A stretch of DNA of 64,000 nt from a bacterium (GTDB lineage: Archaea > Nanoarchaeota > Nanoarchaeia > Woesearchaeales > UBA10216). A program made the translations under genes and the position numbers. The notes beneath the pieces were generated by a model that did no database searches, was not told the DNA's origin, and saw nothing but the letters and a program-made list of their open reading frames with translations. Of this stretch, positions 59,666 to 64,000 are shown in pieces. The stretch's first letter is position 1. Each line of letters starts with the position of its first letter. Location of the stretch: contig JAAGZO010000966.1 of the NCBI GenBank assembly GCA_024206195.1, forward strand, positions 1 through 64,000. Reading direction: 5' to 3'.

Positions 59666-60419
59666 TACTCACCGGTATCTCTGCCGAGACAAGCTTAGCA
59701 GAGGTCAATTTCTAGAGGGACATAGACTGACTAAGGCTTCATCTATGCTGATAACTGGGGATTTCGGGGCCGCCTTGTATGGAGGCCTGGAAGATGATGA
59801 ACACATACTTTGGTACGGTACAAAGAGATTCTCAATAAAATTTGTAGACGGGAATCATGATAATCCGAGGTATCTGTATACATTGCCGGAACATGATTGG
59901 GGTGGCGGTAGGGTGCATTATTTGTATCCTACCCGTATCCCGGAGGAAAGTAAAAAACTATTTGCTCCTCCAATGCATCTTATGCGCGGCTACGTGTATG
60001 AAATATGCGGAAAGACCTTCTTTGTGTTTGGTGGGGGAGACACACCGAAAAGGTACCGTACTATTGACTGGCAGCCTGAAGAGATGCCAACAACTGCTCA
60101 ATATGACCTTGGGATAGAGAATCTGGAGAAGCATAACTGGGAAGTGGATTATGTGATAACGCATGCTGCTCCATCCAGGATGCTTTCTAATGTTCTTGTT
60201 AATGTTAGAGGACAGTTTTACAGAGAATTTTTTGAGACAAGTTTGAATAAATATCTTGATATGGTGTTCGATAAGTTGTATTTTAAGAAGTGGTTTTGTG
60301 GTCATTATCATAGAGAGGTGTCCGTAGAAAGTTCTACAGGTTTATTTGACTTTTATTGTGTATACAATAGAATATACGAGATTACTGATAGTGGTCTTGT
60401 AAAATGGAATCGTTGGTAA
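59634..60419 (+). CDS. Calcineurin-like metallophosphoesterase
   Basis: 261 residues. The five metal blocks are in order: GDTH (10-13), ITGDFG (about 41-46), GNHDN (about 74-78), THAAPS (about 177-182) and GHYHRE (about 223-228). The family hydrolyses phosphoesters with two metal ions; in phages members act on nucleotides, RNA ends or proteins. The substrate is not evident. Given the RNA-repair genes nearby, end processing is one option. Confidence 0.85.
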   Translation: MCMNRSFVTGDTHRYLCRDKLSRGQFLEGHRLTKASSMLITGDFGAALYGGLEDDEHILWYGTKRFSIKFVDGNHDNPRYLYTLPEHDWGGGRVHYLYPTRIPEESKKLFAPPMHLMRGYVYEICGKTFFVFGGGDTPKRYRTIDWQPEEMPTTAQYDLGIENLEKHNWEVDYVITHAAPSRMLSNVLVNVRGQFYREFFETSLNKYLDMVFDKLYFKKWFCGHYHREVSVESSTGLFDFYCVYNRIYEITDSGLVKWNRW

Positions 60420-60429
60420 GGGAGTTTTT

Positions 60430-61173
60430 ATGGATATAAATGTAGGAGATGGTTGTATTATCCGTATGATTAAAGTACGTGGTGGGCAATTTGTTATAGG
60501 CCAGCCGAATTCTTTTAGGGGTCGCAGTAAGTCTGAGTTATCTTGTAAAAAGGTTAATATTAGAGGATTTTACCTTGGGAAGTAACCAGTCACGCAACAG
60601 CAATGGGAAACTGTTATGGGTCATAGTATTCCAATCAGAGCGAGTAAAGGACCTTTATTTAAAAAAGGGGTTGTTGAAAACAACAAGCCTGTAGGCAGTG
60701 TATCGTGGTATTCTGCCCAAGACTTTATAAAGGAACTATCAGTTATTACTGGTCGTAAGTTTAGGCTGCCTTCCGAATCAGAGTGGGAGTATGCTTGTAA
60801 AGCAGGAACAGATACAGTATATCCATTCGGAGATATGCCTGGGATGGATATCATTGGCAACTATGTGTGGTATGAACACAATTCCAATAATGCTATACAC
60901 AGTGTAGGTCAAAAGCTACCGAATCCTTGGGGATTCTGCGATATGCTTGGTAATATAAGCGAGTGGTGTGAGGATAGTTGGGTAGTAGACCACAGACACA
61001 TTCCGTTAGATGGTAGTGCAGTAACTTCTGATATACCGGGGGCCTATAAGCACCGTAGGGTTATTAAGGGCGGATACGGTGGAAGTTCCTGTGTTGGCGT
61101 CCGCAGCTCCTCTCGATATCAGCTTATAGCACGTAGTAGTGGAAATAACACAGGCTTTAGATTGGCGCTGTAG
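60430..61173 (+). pseudogene. FGE/CLec-fold protein 16, nonsense-interrupted
   Basis: ATG 60430 after GGGAG starts a normal family N-terminus (INVGDGCIIRMIKV). TAA at 60583-60585 falls where the family has Tyr in GKYPVT (here GK-stop-PVT), so one base change from TAT/TAC explains it. Downstream everything is intact to 61173: FRLPSESEWEYACKAGT, DMLGNISEWC, IKGGYGGS and TGFRLAL. A recent loss or a sequencing error. Confidence 0.8.
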
Positions 61174-61219
61174 TATCACAGAAACGGGAAAGAAACATCA
61201 AATGATTGGTAGAAAAGAG

Positions 61220-61930
61220 ATGTGTATTGTGATTGGAGATAATTGTGTCTTAAGTGTGGTTAGGATACCGGAAGGGGGGTTTATCATGGGGCGTGGGACT
61301 TGTAATCCCAGGAGTTCGAGTTATCCCCCTCATATTGTTGAGCTTAAAGAGTTCTGGATTGGAAAATACCCAATTACACAGGAGCAGTGGGTTACTGTGT
61401 GTGGTAGCAACTCGTCCCTTGTAATAGGAGGTTGTAAGCCTGTAAATGGTGTTACATGGTACGATTCTGTAGAGTTTTGCAAGAAGCTATCGAGAGTATC
61501 GGGAAAGTACGATTTTAGACTACTAAGTGAGGCTGAATGGGAATATGCCTGTAGAGCGGGTAGTCATACCGAGTTTCCTCTTGGTAGTAATCCAGCTGAT
61601 ATAGATCAGTATGCCTGGTATTACAATAATTCTGAAGGTATTATACATCCTGTCGGTCAACTTAAGCCGAATTCCTGGGGTGTGTATGACATGCTCGGAA
61701 ACGTTTTAGAGTGGTGTCAAGATGTTTGGTATGGAGGTTATGGTGGTGCTCCAGAAGATGGAAGCGCTCGCTTAGATCGTGGTCAGGATCACTTTGTGAC
61801 GCGTGGGGGTTATTATGGCAGTTGTCGTGGGCACATAGGAAATTCATATCGTAGAAAGTCTTACGGGCATTCTGACTCGGGGGTTTTTAGTTTCCGAGTT
61901 GCACTCAGTTTAAAAATGAGGGAAAATTAA
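61220..61930 (+). CDS. FGE/CLec-fold protein 17
   Basis: 236 residues. Start 61220 is chosen because it gives the family N-terminus MCIVIGDNCVLSVV; ATG 61202 is possible. FIMGRGT, WIGKYPITQEQWVTV, FRLLSEAEWEYACRAGS, DMLGNVLEWCQDVWY and TRGGYYGS, ending FSFRVALSL. Fixed C-terminus. A small membrane-protein gene follows 2 nt later. Confidence 0.82.
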   Translation: MCIVIGDNCVLSVVRIPEGGFIMGRGTCNPRSSSYPPHIVELKEFWIGKYPITQEQWVTVCGSNSSLVIGGCKPVNGVTWYDSVEFCKKLSRVSGKYDFRLLSEAEWEYACRAGSHTEFPLGSNPADIDQYAWYYNNSEGIIHPVGQLKPNSWGVYDMLGNVLEWCQDVWYGGYGGAPEDGSARLDRGQDHFVTRGGYYGSCRGHIGNSYRRKSYGHSDSGVFSFRVALSLKMREN

Positions 61931-61932
61931 TT

Positions 61933-62169
61933 ATGGAAGATATAACTTCATTAGATTTAAGATCAGCAGTTAAGGATGGCATTTTACTTGCTATTGGAGA
62001 AGTTTTAGCTAGGTTCTGGCTGACACTTTTTCTTAGTGCAATATTAGTAGTCGTGGTTGTAGCAGTTAAATACAAAGGTGTACCAATACCTGAAGATACA
62101 TATTGGATGTGGATAGCATCCTTTTTTGGTACCTGGGCACTAACATTTACTATCAGCTTCTTTGAGTAG
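61933..62169 (+). CDS. Small membrane protein with two transmembrane helices
   Basis: 78 residues. Hydrophobic segments at about 28-46 (FWLTLFLSAILVVVVVAV) and 59-77 (MWIASFFGTWALTFTISFF), acidic N-terminus. Size and layout fit a holin-like or membrane-anchor protein; there is no direct evidence for either. Confidence 0.65.
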   Translation: MEDITSLDLRSAVKDGILLAIGEVLARFWLTLFLSAILVVVVVAVKYKGVPIPEDTYWMWIASFFGTWALTFTISFFE

Positions 62170-62181
62170 GTGGGTAGTTAA

Positions 62182-62913
62182 ATGAGTATTGTACGTATAA
62201 AAATAGCTGAGGGCTGTTTATTACAGATGGTTGGGGTACCTGGCGGCAGTTTTAAGATGGGATCTAATGCACACGAGAGTGAGTATCCCATACATAAAGT
62301 TACAATCGCTCCATTTTTGATTGGTAGGTATACAATCACCCAATTTCAGTGGCATATGCTTATGGGATATAGAGTGTTTTGGTATGTTGGTGCGGAGCGT
62401 CCCGCAGATTGTGTTTCGTGGGATGATTCCGTGGGGTTCTGTGATAGATTGTCAGAAGTTACAAACCTACCATTCAGGCTGTTGTCTGAATCTGAGTGGG
62501 AATATGCTTGTAGAGCAGGTACAACAGCAACGGATCTTATTTTTGGAGCAGGTACGCTAGGGCCTTATTCTACCCCTACTGATTTGGCAGAGCAGCATGC
62601 CTGGTGTAAGAGTAATTCAGGTAGTGTCACACACCCTGTTGGTCAGTTAAGGCCAAATGTGTGGAGTGTGTATGATATGTTAGGGAATGTTTGGGAATGG
62701 TGTAGCGATACCTATGTATCAAATTATCTTAAAGCTCCTTATAATGGAAATCCCGTTATTGTAAAAGGCAGCTCTTTAAGAGTTTTGCGCGGAGGGAGTC
62801 TGAGAACGAACCCGAGAAATATTCGGTGCACTTCTCGAGCTTACGATGGGCAGGCAAACGATCCAAGCTACGTTGGTTTTCGAGTAGCTTTACAAACCTT
62901 AATAAAGGAGTAA
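62182..62913 (+). CDS. FGE/CLec-fold protein 18
   Basis: 243 residues. SFKMGSNAHESEYPIHKV, FRLLSESEWEYACRAGT, SVYDMLGNVWEWC and LRGGSLRTNPRNIRC, ending VGFRVALQ. The last part (NPRNIRCTSRAYDG) copies the pattern of the variable copies at the protein level, but the DNA lacks their shared constant blocks. Confidence 0.84.
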   Translation: MSIVRIKIAEGCLLQMVGVPGGSFKMGSNAHESEYPIHKVTIAPFLIGRYTITQFQWHMLMGYRVFWYVGAERPADCVSWDDSVGFCDRLSEVTNLPFRLLSESEWEYACRAGTTATDLIFGAGTLGPYSTPTDLAEQHAWCKSNSGSVTHPVGQLRPNVWSVYDMLGNVWEWCSDTYVSNYLKAPYNGNPVIVKGSSLRVLRGGSLRTNPRNIRCTSRAYDGQANDPSYVGFRVALQTLIKE

Positions 62914-62921
62914 TACATATT

Positions 62922-63338
62922 ATGTTGATATCTATAGACATAATGAGTTTTTGTTTATACAAAACATGCCTCCTTTTACTTTGTGTAATTGCGTTATCAT
63001 CATGTAATAATGATATAACCAGTACTGTTGGTAATTCTGATGATATCAGATCCACACTAACCCGCACAGAGGAAATAACTCCTCTTGGTAATTTATTTCC
63101 GGGAGACTACTTTTACTCTAATGACTATATTTGTGATATTTACGGTAATCCGATATATGACCTCGGTCCTGGTTGTTACCAATGGGTTGAGGACGGAAAC
63201 AACAACTGGCGTATAACGATTACATTGGATTCCAGTGACAACGTGGTGTGGGAAAAAACTGAGCTTAAAAAGCACCCAGATAGTGTTTGCTGGGAAAAAC
63301 TTGAGAACCAAAAACGGTGCAAGAAAGATGAAAAATAA
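62922..63338 (+). CDS. Lipoprotein
   Basis: 138 residues from ATG 62922 with AAAGGAG upstream. Signal segment (CLYKTCLLLLCVIALSSC) with lipobox LSSC at about residues 27-30, so the mature protein would be anchored by a lipidated Cys. The rest (NDITSTVG...) is unrecognised. A possible superinfection-exclusion or surface protein. Confidence 0.72.
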   Translation: MLISIDIMSFCLYKTCLLLLCVIALSSCNNDITSTVGNSDDIRSTLTRTEEITPLGNLFPGDYFYSNDYICDIYGNPIYDLGPGCYQWVEDGNNNWRITITLDSSDNVVWEKTELKKHPDSVCWEKLENQKRCKKDEK

Positions 63339-64000
63339 TATTTATCCTAATATAAAATTTTTATTGAACGAGTCATCTGTGGGGGTTTACGGCTCCTCTA
63401 TTGCCGAGTTCTGTAAATCGTTAGTTGATGAAATATTATGTGATATTGAGAACATGTTTGGAGTACTCTATATTTCTGGAGATGTAGAGATAGTTGGTGG
63501 TAGCAGTTCTCACATAGAAATCAGAGCTGAAAGACTTGATAAGCCTATCCTTATACATATTAGTAAGGAGATAGCCCTTGCTTTTAGCTTTCAAGGGATT
63601 AGCCTTCAAAAAGCGATAGGTTGTGTAAAAGTATTTGGTAAATATGCTGTTTCTATAGTAGGCGCAGAGGATTATCCGTATTTTATGGGTTATTTCCTTG
63701 ATCAAGATCGCTTTATCGAATATGTCGATGAAATAAGTAAAAGGAATATCTTGGAAAACCCAAGTGATCCGCCAATAGTATTGTATTTAGTAGGCGGTGC
63801 TGTAAGGAGTCGTTATTCAGGTGAGGGCGAATCTCACGATGAAGATTATGTTATAACTGGAGCTGGCGAGGGGCTATTAACGTTTAGACAGTTAGATGGG
63901 GCCCGATTTCCAGTTTATCAGGTTCCAATTATAAGAAACGGTAGTTTATCGTTCAGTGAATTAGCACTAGCAAGGATTGATATCAACACCGGCCTTAGGA
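63328..64000 (+). CDS. CCA-adding / poly(A)-polymerase-head nucleotidyltransferase (partial)
   Basis: Starts inside the lipoprotein 3' end (ATG 63328) and runs off the right edge, 224 codons visible. LVGGAVRSRY (154-163) and HDEDYVITGAG (170-180) are the GGxVRD and DxD motifs of the tRNA nucleotidyltransferase head; LARIDINTG near the edge sits where RRDFTIN is found. The first 150 residues are an extra unrecognised domain. It could repair tRNA 3' ends along with the ligases. Confidence 0.72.
   Translation, partial: MKNNIYPNIKFLLNESSVGVYGSSIAEFCKSLVDEILCDIENMFGVLYISGDVEIVGGSSSHIEIRAERLDKPILIHISKEIALAFSFQGISLQKAIGCVKVFGKYAVSIVGAEDYPYFMGYFLDQDRFIEYVDEISKRNILENPSDPPIVLYLVGGAVRSRYSGEGESHDEDYVITGAGEGLLTFRQLDGARFPVYQVPIIRNGSLSFSELALARIDINTGLR

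Noticed and set aside
1..64000. CRISPR array, transposase or insertion-sequence ends
   Set aside because: No regularly spaced repeats and no transposase- or integrase-like protein was seen.
1..64000. DGR reverse transcriptase and template repeat inside the window
   Set aside because: No protein with RT motifs was found, and the constant block GTGCGCTGCGCC occurs only in the three variable repeats.
1..64000. Recoded stop codons
   Set aside because: Genes end with TAA, TAG and TGA at positions set by overlaps with following starts, so all three act as stops.

Overview
The window looks like part of a large tailed-phage (or phage-like) genome. Nearly all genes lie on the + strand in tight operons with TAATG and ATGA overlaps. 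Most are short proteins I do not recognise, interspersed with enzymes typical of big phages: RtcB, two further RNA ligases, RNase HI, a CCA-adding-type nucleotidyltransferase head, peptide deformylase, a metallophosphoesterase, a lytic transglycosylase, ADP-ribose hydrolase folds and a DNA/RNA-type methyltransferase fold. No capsid, tail or terminase gene is recognisable here, so 'phage' is an inference from gene content and layout. DNA is AT-rich, Shine-Dalgarno (SD) sites of the AGGAG type are common, TTG and GTG starts occur, and TAA, TAG and TGA all act as stops, so the genetic code is standard.

Layout. 0-6 kb: small unknown genes, one minus-strand coiled-coil gene, a methyltransferase and a small primase-like protein. 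6.0-6.93 kb: about 0.95 kb with no convincing gene but at least a dozen perfect hairpins, read here as a large structured non-coding RNA. 7-18.7 kb: unknown, partly paralogous proteins separated by structured leaders; three leaders start with the same H-type pseudoknot. This stretch also holds a lytic transglycosylase, a peptide deformylase fused to a SEC-C zinc knuckle, and a HicB-like protein. 18.8-29.3 kb: a MoxR-type AAA ATPase, a DUF2201-type metallopeptidase/VWA partner and a two-barrel (YonO/eukaryotic-RdRP-like) RNA polymerase, with seven formylglycine-generating-enzyme-like C-type-lectin-fold (FGE/CLec) genes threaded between them. 29.3-42.7 kb: radical SAM protein, RNA ligase, RNase HI, RtcB, a DUF1848 protein and many unknowns. 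42.8-64 kb: eleven more FGE/CLec genes mixed with a macro-domain protein, a NADAR-like protein, an RLIG1-like RNA ligase, a degenerate HNH protein, a metallophosphoesterase, a lipoprotein and, at the right edge, a CCA-type nucleotidyltransferase.

The dominant feature is the FGE/CLec family: 18 copies, two of them broken (one by an apparent 13-nt deletion, one by a nonsense codon). Four copies end in a 108-bp-class GC-rich segment. Three of these are near-identical to each other except at positions explainable by adenine-directed mutagenesis, the signature of diversity-generating retroelement (DGR) variable repeats. No template repeat or reverse transcriptase is visible in the window, so they should lie elsewhere in the genome.

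Taken together, the recognisable genes suggest a virus that makes its own transcripts, repairs cut RNA (RtcB, two ligases, CCA-type enzyme), removes ADP-ribose marks (macro, NADAR-like) and carries a large, partly diversifying set of ligand-binding CLec proteins. Gene boundaries are often marked by long hairpins with many G-U pairs. At about ten of them the start codon follows the hairpin after 8-15 nt with no SD sequence.
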